Shown here: in pieces, positions 35,897 to 45,264 of the stretch
Layout of the letters: each line of letters opens with the position of its first letter
Position numbering within the stretch: position 1 is the first letter of the stretch
Assembly (NCBI RefSeq): GCF_030067675.1
Contig: NZ_JASJEV010000010.1
Span: 41,001-105,000, forward strand
Source: Chelatococcus albus
Lineage (GTDB): Bacteria; Pseudomonadota; Alphaproteobacteria; Rhizobiales; Beijerinckiaceae
Length of the DNA stretch: 64,000 bases
Direction of reading: 5' to 3'
Made by a program: the position numbers and the translations under genes
The notes under the pieces: model-generated
Told to the model about the DNA's origin: nothing
The model's database searches: none
What the model saw: the letters and a program-made list of their open reading frames with translations, nothing else

Positions 35897-36415
35897 ATGC
35901 AGGCAGTCGCCCGTTTTCTCGCCGTTCCACGCCGCGTCGCGCTCGCCGTGTTCGCGGCGGCCGCCGCCACCATCGCCGGCGCCTATTTCTTCGAGTACGT
36001 GCTGCGCCTGCCGCCGTGCGATCTCTGCCTGATGCAGCGCGTCCCCTACTATGCGGCCATGCCGCTCGCGGTGCTGCTGGCGCTTCTGCCGGCGCGTCCT
36101 CCCGCTCTGCGGGTCGCGGGCTATGGCCTCGGCCTCGTCGCCGCGATATTCCTCGTCGGCGCGGCTCTCGCCGGCTATCACGCCGGAGTGGAATGGGCGC
36201 TCTGGCAGGGGCCGGGGGGCTGCACCGGGGCGATTGCCGCGCCCGCCGGCATGGGCGATTTCCTGAAGAGCCTAGAGACGGTGCGCGTCGTGCGCTGCGA
36301 CCAGGCCGCCTGGCGCTTCCTCGGCCTGTCGCTCGCCGGCTGGAACGTGCTGATCTCGCTCGCTATCGCAGCCGTCGCCGGCCTCGGCGCCCGCGCCGCG
36401 CTTACGCGCGGCTGA
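35897..36415 (+). CDS. dsbB: Disulfide bond formation protein DsbB
   Basis: This 172-residue inner-membrane protein has four TM helices, the first periplasmic pair Cys41-x-x-Cys44 in PPCDLCLMQR and a second pair Cys109 and Cys134. DsbB oxidises the periplasmic oxidase DsbA and passes electrons to quinone. The CxxC spacing is two residues. ATG at 35897 is chosen; GTG 35885 is an in-frame alternative. It forms a two-gene unit with YqaA. Confidence 0.92.
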   Translation: MQAVARFLAVPRRVALAVFAAAAATIAGAYFFEYVLRLPPCDLCLMQRVPYYAAMPLAVLLALLPARPPALRVAGYGLGLVAAIFLVGAALAGYHAGVEWALWQGPGGCTGAIAAPAGMGDFLKSLETVRVVRCDQAAWRFLGLSLAGWNVLISLAIAAVAGLGARAALTRG

Positions 36416-36544
36416 GAACCCCAGCAATATCTTCGGGGCCGGATGGGCGCCCCATTGCCGCAGTGCTCCTTGTCCGCAGGGCGTTCGTGACGACCGTCGT
36501 CGCTTCGCGTGAGGCTGTCCTGCGAGGGGGGGGCGGCGAGTGCC

Positions 36545-37114
36545 CTAGGGTTCGAGCTCGGTGTCCCAGTAGAGATAGTCGAGCCAGCTGTCGTGCAGGT
36601 AGTTCGGCGGAAAGAGCCGGCCGTTCTGGTGCAGGTCGCCGATGGTGGGTTGAAAGGGCTCTTGGCTCGGCCACATCCCGACGTCCTCGGGCAGGCGGTC
36701 CCCCTTGAGGAGATTGCAGGGGGAGCAGGCGGTGACGACGTTGTCCCAGGTCGTCTGGCCACCTTTGGAGCGCGGGATCAGGTGATCGAAGGTCAGATCC
36801 TCGCGGGCGCCGCAATACTGGCAGGTGAACCGGTCGCGCAGGAAGACGTTGAAACGGGTGAAGGCCGGTTGTCGTGTGGGCTTCACATAGGTCTTGAGCG
36901 AGACGACGGAGGGTAACCGCATCTCGAAGCTCGGACTTCGCACCGTCCGCTCATATTCGGAAACGATGTTCACCCGCTCGAGGAAAACCGCCTTGATGGC
37001 ATCCTGCCAGCCCCAGAGGGACAGCGGGTAATAGCTCAACGGACGATAGTCGGCGTTGAGAACAAGGGCCGGACAGGCTTCCGGCGCGACCGGATGTGGG
37101 ACGTGAATCGTCAC
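36545..37114 (-). CDS. HNH endonuclease
   Basis: This 189-residue protein has a conserved N-terminal segment (ALVLNADYRPLSYYPLSLWGWQDAIKAV) and a C-terminal HNH nuclease with zinc ligands Cys98/Cys101 (CQYCG) and Cys130/Cys133 (CSPCN) around the catalytic FDHLIPRSKGG (His111) and Asn125. This is the widespread stand-alone alphaproteobacterial HNH protein of unknown cellular role, not an intron or phage enzyme. It starts at GTG 37114 after GGAGGCGGTGG. Confidence 0.92.
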   Translation of the reverse strand: MTIHVPHPVAPEACPALVLNADYRPLSYYPLSLWGWQDAIKAVFLERVNIVSEYERTVRSPSFEMRLPSVVSLKTYVKPTRQPAFTRFNVFLRDRFTCQYCGAREDLTFDHLIPRSKGGQTTWDNVVTACSPCNLLKGDRLPEDVGMWPSQEPFQPTIGDLHQNGRLFPPNYLHDSWLDYLYWDTELEP

Positions 37115-37269
37115 CCCACCGCCTCCGCGAGCGAATCTGCTCGTGGGATTAGTCTACAGAGGCTGTGACACCGTTGTGAAGGTGCCAGTGCGGCAGGCAG
37201 CGACAAACAACCGCGCCCTCCCGCAGGAGGGCGGCTGAATGTCGCGCCGTCGGCGGGGGCGGTTGGGGC

Positions 37270-38151
37270 TCAGCGCGTGGGAACCGGCTTGTCGCCGCGG
37301 TAATCATAGAAGCCGCGCTTCGTCTTGCGGCCGAGCCAGCCGGCTTCGACATATTTCACGAGCAGCGGGCAGGGCCGGTATTTCGAATCGGCGAGGCCTT
37401 CGTAGAGCACCTGCATGATCGACAGACACGTGTCGAGGCCGATGAAATCCGCAAGCTGCAGCGGCCCCATCGGATGGTTGGCGCCGAGCCGCATGGCGGT
37501 GTCGATGGATTCCACCGAGCCCACGCCCTCATAAAGCGTGTAGATCGCCTCGTTGATCATCGGCAGCAGGATGCGGTTGACGATGAAGGCCGGGAAATCC
37601 TCGGCGAGGGTCGCCGTCTTGCCGAGCTTGGCGATGAAGGTCTTGGTGGCCTCGTAGGTCGGGTCCTCGGTGGCGATGCCGCGGATGATCTCCACGAGCT
37701 GCATCAGCGGCACCGGATTCATGAAATGCACGCCGATGAAGCGCTCGGGCCGGTCCGTCGCGGCGGCGAGGCGCGTGATCGAGATCGACGAGGTGTTGGT
37801 GCCGAGCATTGCCTCGGGCTTCAGCACCGGACACAGGGCGGTGAAGATCTTGCGCTTCACCTCTTCGTTCTCGGTGGCGGCCTCGATGACGAAGTCGCAG
37901 TCAGCGAGCGCCTCGAGCGTGGTCGCCGGCACGATGCGCGCGAGCGCCTCCTTGCGTGCCTCCTCGCTGACCAGCCCCTTCGACACCTGGCGGGCGATAT
38001 TGCCGTTGATGGTGGCGAGGCCGGCGTGAATGCGCTCCTCGCTCAGGTCGTTCAGGGCAACGTCGTAGCCCGCGAGCGCGCAGACATGGGCGATGCCGTT
38101 GCCCATCTGGCCGGCACCGATGACGCCTACCTTGCGAATCGTATCCGACAT
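37270..38151 (-). CDS. hbd: 3-hydroxybutyryl-CoA (3-hydroxyacyl-CoA) dehydrogenase
   Basis: This 293-residue NAD-dependent enzyme begins with the Rossmann [20 protein letters not shown] and has the C-terminal dimerisation domain with [15 protein letters not shown], catalytic His and Glu, and [11 protein letters not shown]. It oxidises 3-hydroxybutyryl-CoA to acetoacetyl-CoA. ATG 38151 is used; the TTG at 38172 upstream is less likely. It follows etfB-etfA in the same direction and matches the crotonyl-CoA leg of lysine/butyrate degradation. Confidence 0.94.
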   Translation of the reverse strand: MSDTIRKVGVIGAGQMGNGIAHVCALAGYDVALNDLSEERIHAGLATINGNIARQVSKGLVSEEARKEALARIVPATTLEALADCDFVIEAATENEEVKRKIFTALCPVLKPEAMLGTNTSSISITRLAAATDRPERFIGVHFMNPVPLMQLVEIIRGIATEDPTYEATKTFIAKLGKTATLAEDFPAFIVNRILLPMINEAIYTLYEGVGSVESIDTAMRLGANHPMGPLQLADFIGLDTCLSIMQVLYEGLADSKYRPCPLLVKYVEAGWLGRKTKRGFYDYRGDKPVPTR

Positions 38152-38214
38152 GAAAGTCCGTCCGGTGGACAAGGAAGCAGCGGCGGCCGCATCGGGCGGC
38201 CGCCGCTGCCGGGC

Positions 38215-39162
38215 TCAGCGCCCGATCTTGGCGAGTTCCTGCTCGAGCTCGGGCAGGGCGGTGAAGAGATCGGCGACGAGGCCGTAGTCGGCGACCTGGA
38301 AGATGGGTGCCTCCTCGTCCTTGTTGATGGCGACGATGACCTTCGAGTCCTTCATGCCGGCGAGGTGCTGGATGGCACCGGAGATGCCCACCGCGATGTA
38401 GAGCTCGGGTGCCACCACCTTGCCCGTCTGGCCGACCTGCCAGTCGTTCGGCGCATAGCCGGCATCGACGGCCGCGCGCGATGCGCCCATGGCCGCGCCG
38501 AGCTTGTCGGCCACCGGCTCGATCACCTTGGCGAAATTCTCCGCCGAGCCGAGCGCCCGGCCGCCGGAGATGATGATCTTGGCCGAGGTGAGCTCCGGCC
38601 GGTCGGACTTCGACAGTTCCTCGCCCTTGAATGCCGACAGGCCCGGATCGGCGACAGCGGCCACCGCCTCGATCGGCGCCACTGCCGTGCCCGGCCCGGT
38701 GGCAGGGAAGGAGGCGCCGCGCACGGTGATGATCTTCTTGGCGTCCGTCACCTGCACGGTCTGGATGGCATTGCCGGCGTAGATCGGCCGCTCGAAGGTG
38801 TCGGGCGCCACGACCTTCGTGATGTCGGACACCTGCATCACGTCGAGGAGGGCGGCCACGCGCGGCATGACATTCTTGCCCGTCGTCGTCGCCGGCGCGA
38901 CGAGCGCGTCGTAGTCGTCGGCGAGCGACACGAGGAGGGCCGCGAGCGGCTCGGCGAGGCGATGCTCGTAGGCGGGCGCGTCCGCGAGGAGCACCTTGGC
39001 GACGCCTTCGAGCTTGGCGACCGCCTCGGCGACGCCCTGGCAGCCCGCACCGGCAACGAGGACGTGAACGGGCGCGCCGAGGGCGCGCGCCGCGGTCAGG
39101 GCCTTGGCGGTGGCGTCGTTGAGCGACTTGTTGTCGTGCTTGGCGAGAAGCAGCGTCGTCAT
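38215..39162 (-). CDS. etfA: Electron transfer flavoprotein alpha subunit
   Basis: This 315-residue subunit binds FAD through the C-terminal segments [13 protein letters not shown] and [27 protein letters not shown]. It starts three bases after the etfB stop, so the pair is co-translated. EtfAB collects electrons from acyl-CoA dehydrogenases, such as the GcdH encoded at 2.3-3.5 kb, and passes them to ETF:ubiquinone oxidoreductase. Confidence 0.97.
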   Translation of the reverse strand: MTTLLLAKHDNKSLNDATAKALTAARALGAPVHVLVAGAGCQGVAEAVAKLEGVAKVLLADAPAYEHRLAEPLAALLVSLADDYDALVAPATTTGKNVMPRVAALLDVMQVSDITKVVAPDTFERPIYAGNAIQTVQVTDAKKIITVRGASFPATGPGTAVAPIEAVAAVADPGLSAFKGEELSKSDRPELTSAKIIISGGRALGSAENFAKVIEPVADKLGAAMGASRAAVDAGYAPNDWQVGQTGKVVAPELYIAVGISGAIQHLAGMKDSKVIVAINKDEEAPIFQVADYGLVADLFTALPELEQELAKIGR

Positions 39163-39164
39163 GA

Positions 39165-39914
39165 TCAGAGAACTCCCGCCTCGTTCTTCAGCTTGCCCAC
39201 GAGCTCGGCCACCGAGGCCACCTTGACGCCGGCCTGGCGCGCCGGCGGCTCGGCCGTCTTCAGGACCTTGAGGCGCGGCGTGACGTCGACGCCGAGCGCC
39301 TCGGGCGTCGTCTCGTCGAGGGGCTTCTTCTTGGCCTTCATGATGTTGGGCAGCGAGGCGTAGCGCGGCTCGTTCAGGCGCAGATCCGTCGTGATGATGG
39401 CCGGCAGCTTCAGCGACAGGGTCTGCAGGCCGCCATCGATCTCGCGCGTCACCTCCACACTGCCATCGCCGATCACCACCTTCGAGGCGAAGGTGCCCTG
39501 GCCCCAGCCGAGGAGGGCGGCGAGCATCTGGCCGGTCTGGTTCGCATCGTCGTCGATCGCCTGCTTGCCGAGGACGACGAGGCCGGGCTGCTCCTGCTCG
39601 ACGAGCTTCTTGAGGATCTTGGCGACGGCGAGCGGCTCCACCGGCGCATCGGTCTTCACCAGGATGCCGCGGTCGGCGCCCATGGCGAGGCCGGTGCGGA
39701 TGGTCTCGGCCGCCTGCGCCGTGCCGATCGACACCACCACGATCTCACTGGCCTTGCCGGCCTCCTTCTGGCGGATGGCCTCCTCGACGGCGATCTCGTC
39801 GAAGGGGTTCATCGACATCTTCACATTGGCGAGCTCGACGCCGGAACCGTCCGCCTTCACGCGGACCTTCACATTAAAGTCGACCACCCGCTTCACGGGC
39901 ACCAGGATCTTCAT
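39165..39914 (-). CDS. etfB: Electron transfer flavoprotein beta subunit
   Basis: This 249-residue subunit has the ETF-beta signature [22 protein letters not shown], the AMP-binding loop [21 protein letters not shown] and the C-terminal recognition segment near [12 protein letters not shown]. It is the first gene of the etfB-etfA-hbd run. Confidence 0.97.
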   Translation of the reverse strand: MKILVPVKRVVDFNVKVRVKADGSGVELANVKMSMNPFDEIAVEEAIRQKEAGKASEIVVVSIGTAQAAETIRTGLAMGADRGILVKTDAPVEPLAVAKILKKLVEQEQPGLVVLGKQAIDDDANQTGQMLAALLGWGQGTFASKVVIGDGSVEVTREIDGGLQTLSLKLPAIITTDLRLNEPRYASLPNIMKAKKKPLDETTPEALGVDVTPRLKVLKTAEPPARQAGVKVASVAELVGKLKNEAGVL

Positions 39915-40026
39915 CGAAAAGTCCCTTTAGGCGAGGGCAAGCGGTCCTGCCGGACCGACCTCGAGGATGCGATGAGCAGAGGGATCTCGCGCGCGGTTGA
40001 CGATCGGCGCGCTCCCGAGCGCGAGG

Positions 40027-40056
40027 ACCGTAGCGAGCGGCTTCTGGCCTTGTCAA
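40027..40056 (-). promoter_or_regulatory. Candidate promoter of the etfBA-hbd operon
   Basis: On the minus strand a perfect TTGACA (40056-40051) and TACGGT (40032-40027) are separated by 18 bases and lie about 110 bases upstream of etfB. The rhomboid stop is only 13 bases further upstream. Confidence 0.45.
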
Positions 40057-40068
40057 CGCTGCGAAAGT

Positions 40069-40782
40069 TCATTCTCCTCCGGTGAGAGAAGGCCCGTCCG
40101 CGGCTCCGAGCAGGGGCTGGTCCGGTCGCCTGAGGACGAGCACCAGGACGGCCCCCGCGGCGAAGCCGCCGAGATGCGCGACCCAGCCGACCGAGTCGTC
40201 GAAGCCGCTCCACATCTGCGCGATCTGGAACAGGAGCCAGAAGCCGATGGCCCAGTAGGCGCGCAGGCGCAGCGGGATGCGCGCGAAGAACAGCCCCCAC
40301 AGCCGCACGCGCGGATGCAGGATGAGATAGGCCGCCACGACGCCTGACACCGCGCCCGAAGCGCCGACCAGCGGACGCACGGAATCGGGCGAGGCGTACG
40401 CATGTGCGAACCCGCCAGCCACCCCGCAGGCCAGGAAGAAGAGGACGAAGCGCAAATGCCCCATCGCATCCTCGACATTGTCGCCGAAGACCCAGAGGAA
40501 CAGCATGTTGCCGGCAAGATGCAGAAGGGAGAGATGCACGAACAGGCTGGTGACGAGCGTCAGGGGCTCCGGCACGATCGGCAGCCCCTCGGGTAGCGAG
40601 GCGCTGCCGAACAGAGAGGCCGGGATGACGCCGAGGCCGGCCACGAGCCAGGTCTCGCCGACCGGCAGGAGGTCGAGCCAGGTGGCAAGGTAGACGGCGC
40701 CGCACAGGCCGATGAGCGCATAGGTCGCATAGGGCGCCTTGAGGTTGCGCATCGGCACGCCGTCGTGGATCGGCACGAACAT
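40069..40782 (-). CDS. Rhomboid-family intramembrane serine protease
   Basis: This 237-residue protein has six TM helices with the catalytic Ser142 in GASGAVSG, His203 in VAHLGGFAAG, and the oxyanion pair around His88/Asn92 in LLHLAGNMLFLWVFGDNVED. Such proteases cut TM helices of other membrane proteins; the substrate is unknown. It starts 26 bases after the PduO stop on the same strand. Confidence 0.93.
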   Translation of the reverse strand: MFVPIHDGVPMRNLKAPYATYALIGLCGAVYLATWLDLLPVGETWLVAGLGVIPASLFGSASLPEGLPIVPEPLTLVTSLFVHLSLLHLAGNMLFLWVFGDNVEDAMGHLRFVLFFLACGVAGGFAHAYASPDSVRPLVGASGAVSGVVAAYLILHPRVRLWGLFFARIPLRLRAYWAIGFWLLFQIAQMWSGFDDSVGWVAHLGGFAAGAVLVLVLRRPDQPLLGAADGPSLTGGE

Positions 40783-40808
40783 GGCTCAGCCTCTCGCGCG
40801 CGCCGGGC

Positions 40809-41387
40809 TCACCGGTTCTGCCCCGGCACCCACAATATGTCACCCGCTCCCTTGTCGTTCACGTGCCGTGACGCGACGAAGAAGAAGTCCGACAGGCGGT
40901 TGAGGAACTTGACGGCGGCGGGCGAGACGGTCTCGCCCGGCTTGTCGGCGAGCGCCGTGACCACGCGCTCCGCGCGCCGGCAGACCGTGCGGGCGAGATG
41001 GAGAGCCGCGGCGGCGGGCGTGCCGCCGGGCAGCACGAAGGACTTCAGCGGCGCGAGATCGGCGTTGAGCGCGTCGATCTCCCGCTCCAGGCGCTCGACC
41101 TGCGCATCGACGACGCGCAGGGCCTCGCGCCTCGCCGGCTCTTCGCGCGCAGGCGTGGCGAGGTCGGCGCCGAGGTCGAAGAGATCGTTCTGGATGCGCG
41201 CCAGCATGGCGTCCACGGCCGCGTCGCCGCTGGTGTGCAGCCGCGCCAGGCCGACGCAGGCGTTCACTTCGTCCACCGTGCCGTAGGCCTCGATGCGAAG
41301 ATCGTGCTTCGGCCGCCGCTCGCCCGTGGCCAGGGTCGTCGTGCCCTTGTCGCCCGTGCGCGTGTAGATGCGGTTCAGGCGAACCAT
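40809..41387 (-). CDS. pduO: Cob(I)yrinic acid a,c-diamide adenosyltransferase, PduO type
   Basis: This 192-residue enzyme adenosylates cobalamin. It has the PduO ATP-binding N-terminus IYTRTGDKGTTTLATGER, the VDEVNACVGLAR helix, and the C-terminal CRRAERVVTALA and FLNRLSDFFFVASR motifs. It lies between the PagL-like and rhomboid genes on the same strand. Confidence 0.93.
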   Translation of the reverse strand: MVRLNRIYTRTGDKGTTTLATGERRPKHDLRIEAYGTVDEVNACVGLARLHTSGDAAVDAMLARIQNDLFDLGADLATPAREEPARREALRVVDAQVERLEREIDALNADLAPLKSFVLPGGTPAAAALHLARTVCRRAERVVTALADKPGETVSPAAVKFLNRLSDFFFVASRHVNDKGAGDILWVPGQNR

Positions 41388-41403
41388 GCGGGCCTCTTGG
41401 GGG

Positions 41404-42000
41404 TCAGAATCGGTAGCCCACCTTGGCCCCGATATTGGTCAGCCCGCGATTTTGGTCGCAAATGCCGGCGTTGGAAAGGTGCTCCACCGTCGCCATCACG
41501 CTCCAGTTTGCCGTGAGGCGCCAGCCGATGGCGGCCGACTCGCGGAAGGTCGGCGAGCAGCCCATGGCGTTGTGGTCGGCCGGCACCACCGGGCCGTCCT
41601 TGCCGTTGTGCACGGCGCCGCCGAGGCTCGCCTCGACGAAGAACTCCTGCGTCAGGTCGAACGTCCAGGTGAAGCCGGCATAGGCATGGCTCGTCTTGCC
41701 GGCCGTGTTGAGCGCGCCGCCGATGTGGAGGCGCGGGATGAGCAGATCGAGCGTGGGCGTGCTCGCCGTGAAGGGCTTGGCGAAGAGAATCTCGCCGGTG
41801 ATATCGGCAGACCCCTTCTCCGGGCTCCAGGGATCGTGCGCGTTGACGCCGAAGCGCAGCTCCGACAGGAAGCTCGGTGCCGTGACCGTCGGCGGTGGCG
41901 CCGAGGGTGCCCGCGGCCGGGCGAGGTCGGCGGCACCCGCCGGGCCAGCCGCAAACGCGCAAAACACCAGTGTCGCGAGAATCGTCGCAGAAGAACGCAT
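41404..42000 (-). CDS. PagL-like outer-membrane protein (acyloxyacyl hydrolase family)
   Basis: This 198-residue protein has a signal peptide (ILATLVFCAFAAGPAGA), then eight amphipathic beta strands and ends in the C-terminal GYRF expected of an outer-membrane barrel. The His174-x-Ser176-Asn177 motif (EHLSNAG) is that of PagL lipid A 3-O-deacylases. The PagL catalytic Glu position, about 12 residues after Ser, is Thr/Asn here, so activity may be altered. ATG 42000 has GAGG upstream. Lipid A remodelling is inferred. Confidence 0.75.
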   Translation of the reverse strand: MRSSATILATLVFCAFAAGPAGAADLARPRAPSAPPPTVTAPSFLSELRFGVNAHDPWSPEKGSADITGEILFAKPFTASTPTLDLLIPRLHIGGALNTAGKTSHAYAGFTWTFDLTQEFFVEASLGGAVHNGKDGPVVPADHNAMGCSPTFRESAAIGWRLTANWSVMATVEHLSNAGICDQNRGLTNIGAKVGYRF

Positions 42001-42229
42001 GGGGGCTTGCCTCGCCGTATGACTCGGCTTTGTAGCACGGCAGCATGGGGCGCAAAGCACCAGACCCCCCTCGCGGGCATTTCGCGCCTGCAGCGTTGCG
42101 CCGGGGCAACGCTTCATCCTTCCGGCAGCCGTAGTCCCGCGCCGAAACGGTGCGATTCCCGGGTGATTTCGAGGAAATACAAGAAGTCGACAGGCCGGCG
42201 CAATGAACGCCCGCCGGTCGCTCACGGGC

Positions 42230-42421
42230 TCAGAAGGCCCGCCACCAGACCACGAACATGATGACGAGGATGGCGAGGAACTGCAGCAGCACGCGCAGGC
42301 GCATGAGCTGCTGCGAGCGGTGGGCGCTGCCGCCGCGCATCATGTTGACGAGGCCGAGGAGGAGCACGATCGCCACCGCGGCGACGGCGATCGGGACGAG
42401 CGAGTTCATGGCGAGGTTCAT
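42230..42421 (-). CDS. Twin-transmembrane (HIG1-like) small protein
   Basis: This 63-residue protein has two TM helices (about 8-27 and 42-61) joined by the basic loop NMMRGGSAHRSQQLMRLRV. This pattern is a conserved small inner-membrane family of alphaproteobacteria resembling the HIG1 respiratory-complex factors. It is the first of a run of minus-strand genes (then the PagL-like, PduO and rhomboid genes). Confidence 0.85.
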   Translation of the reverse strand: MNLAMNSLVPIAVAAVAIVLLLGLVNMMRGGSAHRSQQLMRLRVLLQFLAILVIMFVVWWRAF

Positions 42422-42488
42422 GCCGCTCAGATAGCCCGGCGCGCAGCTTCATGAAACCGCTGCGCGCTGCGGCGAAGGGCTGCGGCAT

Positions 42489-45110
42489 TCAATTACGCCG
42501 CAGCAGCCGCTCCAGATAGTCGAGCTCCTCCTGCGGACGCATCGGCTCGCCGAGCCGGCGGCGCAGCTCCTCGAGGATGCGGCGAGCCCTGACCGAGGCC
42601 GATTCCTCGGCGGTCGGCACCTTGACGCGCCCATCCGACCAATCGCGGCTGCGGGTTGGGCGCCCCAGCGGATCCTCGTCGCGCGGACCGCCGCGACCGC
42701 GGTCGGTGGCCCGGCCAGGCCGGCCGTCGATGCCGTCGGCCTGCTCCGTGCCGTCGCCGTCGCCAAGCATCTGCTGGGCGAGCCCCTGGGCGCCGCGTCT
42801 GAGCCCGTCGAGCGCGCGTCCCTGAGCGTCCACCGCATCGCCGGGGTTGCCCTGGCCGAGCTGGCCCTCGGCGTCACGCATGGCCTGCTCCGCATCGTCG
42901 AGGCCCGGATCGCCCTCAAGGCCCAAGCCCTTCATGCGGCGCTTCAGTTCTTCCAGCCGCTCGCGCAAGGCCTGCTGGCGTTGCGAGAGGCCCCGGGCGG
43001 GATCCTGTCCGTCGTCACCCATCTCGCCCTGCTCGGCCTGGCTCTGGTCGCCGCCGTCCTGCCGGCTGCCGCGCTGCCGCTGACCGCGTGGGCGCTCGCC
43101 GGGCTGGCCCTGGTCGGCACGCTGGCGGTTGCGGTTGAGGCGCCGGCTCATGGACTCCTCGCCCTCGCGGAATGTATCGTCGCGCAGGGTCTGCTGGTCG
43201 CGGATCATCCGGTCGAGTTCCTCGAGCGACCGGTTCATTTCGCGCGCCATCGGGTCGCCGGGGCGGCCGGGGCGCGCCGTCTGGAGGTTCTCCAGGATGT
43301 TGCGCAGCTCCTCGAGCAGCCGCTGGGCGTCGGCCGTCGCGCCGAGCCGCGCCAGATCCTCGAGCCGGTCGAGCATGTTCTTGAGATCGTTCGGCGTGAT
43401 CGTCCGCATCGGCACGTCGGCGCGCGCGTCGGGGGGCCGGTCGCGGTTCTCGCGCATCTGCCGTTCGGCGAACTCGCGCAGGAAATTGTCGAGCGCCCGG
43501 CGCAGGTCCTGGGTGAGCTTGCGGATCTCGTCCTCGCTCGCGCCGCGCTCCAGCGCCTGACGCAGCGCTTCCTGGGCGGCACGCAGCTCGCGCTCGGATT
43601 CGCTCAGGTCGCCGTCCTCGATCTGCACGGCCATCGTCCACAGGAGTTCGGCGACGTCGATGAGGTCGGCGTCCGTCTTCGCCTTGGCGAGGCGCGAGGA
43701 GGCGAGGATCAGGCCGAGATAGATGCCGAGCTCCGGCGTGAAGCGATCGGGCGCCACCATCAGGGCGTCGAGGGCGGCAAGCACGGGCCGCGTCTCGTCG
43801 GGGGCGAGGATGAGCCGGCGCCGCTGCTCGACGAGCGCCTTGGCGAGGGGTTTGGTGAAGGGGCGCTGCGGCAGGGTGAAGGTCACGGTGTCGCTGCGGC
43901 CTTCCTGGCCGGCCTCGTCACGCGCGACGAGCGCGAGCCGCACGCGCGCCCCTGCCCAGGGATGGGCGGACAGGTCGCTCGTGGTGTGCGTATCCTCGTC
44001 GGCGGCCGGATCGGCTGGCAGGGTCAGGGGAATGCGCGGCGGCGGCACGAGCGAGCGCCGGCCGGCCCGCTGGTCGGACTCGATCTGCGCCTCGGCCGAA
44101 GCGATGCCGTAGTCGTCCTTCATGCGATAGGCGAGGGTCAGCGAGCCGCGCGCATTGACCTGTGGCTCCCCGGACAGGCGCACCTCCGGCGGCCTGTCGG
44201 GGATCGCCTCGATGACGAGATCCGGCAGGGGGGCCGCGTTGGAGCGCAGGATCAGGCGGGCATCGCCTTCCACGGCGAAGCGACTTTCCGTCAGGTCCGG
44301 CTTGGCTGCCGCAGCGGGAGGGAAGGCGCGCAATCCGGAGCTCGGCACGGGCGTCACGTCGGCCTTGCCGGAGGCGCGCACGACGAGCGTGCTCCTCACA
44401 GGCGCGCGCACGCGGATCGTCTGGCCGTGAGACGCACCGAGATCGATGAGCTGCGGGGGCAGGCGCGTGTACAGGGGCGGATCGATCCAACCGTCGATGC
44501 GGAAGGCGGGCCCCTGCGCCGTCCCGTCGCGCCAGTCGAAGGCGGAGAGGAGGCGCGGCCCCATTTCCGGTCCGGCGACGAAGGCGCTGCCGACGAGCGC
44601 CACGATGGCGAAAGCGCGCAGGGCGCGGCGGTCGTGCATCGCCATGCCCGGGCGCGGCGGCGCCACGTGCAGCGCGTCGATGGCCGCTCGCGTGCGCCGC
44701 CGGTGCAGCTCCCACAGCGCCTGCGTACCGGAATCGTCCCGACCAAGGGCGAGCGTGTCATCCAGCGTGCTCGCCGGGCGATGGGCGACGCCGGAATCGC
44801 GATCGAGGCGTGCGAGGGCATCGCGGCGAGCGGGCCGCGCGAGGCGCAGGAGCGGGATGAGGGACGCGAGCAGCGCGACCCCGAAGAACAGCACGCCGCC
44901 TTCGCGCCAGCCGGGCGGCGTCGCGAGCCACAGGCCGAACCACGAGGCGGCGACGAACAGGACGAGGATGCCGAGTGGCGGCCACAGCGCCCTCCACAGG
45001 GCCTCCCACAGGAGGGCGAGCCGGGCGCGACGGACAAGGCGCGCAAGGCGCAACCTGGTGCGATCGGCCGACCGCACAAGGCTGTCGCTCGGCCTCGGCG
45101 CGTTGCTCAT
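42489..45110 (-). CDS. TIGR02302-family membrane protein (DUF4175)
   Basis: This 873-residue protein has an N-terminal pair of TM helices (about 45-85) and one more near 170, then a large extracytoplasmic region with beta-rich modules (for example RSTLVVRASGKADVTPVPSSG), a helical coiled-coil region (about 520-640) and a low-complexity Gln/Arg/Gly/Glu stretch (about 670-760, with RQRGSRQDGGDQSQAEQGEMG). The family is restricted to alphaproteobacteria, lies downstream of lysA in this order, and has no assigned function; a cell-envelope role is likely. ATG 45110 is preceded by GGGAGAT. Confidence 0.88.
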   Translation of the reverse strand: MSNAPRPSDSLVRSADRTRLRLARLVRRARLALLWEALWRALWPPLGILVLFVAASWFGLWLATPPGWREGGVLFFGVALLASLIPLLRLARPARRDALARLDRDSGVAHRPASTLDDTLALGRDDSGTQALWELHRRRTRAAIDALHVAPPRPGMAMHDRRALRAFAIVALVGSAFVAGPEMGPRLLSAFDWRDGTAQGPAFRIDGWIDPPLYTRLPPQLIDLGASHGQTIRVRAPVRSTLVVRASGKADVTPVPSSGLRAFPPAAAAKPDLTESRFAVEGDARLILRSNAAPLPDLVIEAIPDRPPEVRLSGEPQVNARGSLTLAYRMKDDYGIASAEAQIESDQRAGRRSLVPPPRIPLTLPADPAADEDTHTTSDLSAHPWAGARVRLALVARDEAGQEGRSDTVTFTLPQRPFTKPLAKALVEQRRRLILAPDETRPVLAALDALMVAPDRFTPELGIYLGLILASSRLAKAKTDADLIDVAELLWTMAVQIEDGDLSESERELRAAQEALRQALERGASEDEIRKLTQDLRRALDNFLREFAERQMRENRDRPPDARADVPMRTITPNDLKNMLDRLEDLARLGATADAQRLLEELRNILENLQTARPGRPGDPMAREMNRSLEELDRMIRDQQTLRDDTFREGEESMSRRLNRNRQRADQGQPGERPRGQRQRGSRQDGGDQSQAEQGEMGDDGQDPARGLSQRQQALRERLEELKRRMKGLGLEGDPGLDDAEQAMRDAEGQLGQGNPGDAVDAQGRALDGLRRGAQGLAQQMLGDGDGTEQADGIDGRPGRATDRGRGGPRDEDPLGRPTRSRDWSDGRVKVPTAEESASVRARRILEELRRRLGEPMRPQEELDYLERLLRRN

Positions 45111-45264
45111 GCCGGATCTCCCTGCGCCCCGCCGGGCGCTGTCCAGCCCCTCGCCCAGGAGGGTAGCACGGCGCGCGCGCATGGCCATCCTCCAGCGCGG
45201 CGCCGCGTCATGTTAGGCCGACGAATGCGGCATCGGTGCGATCACCATCAAGCGAGCGGCGTGT

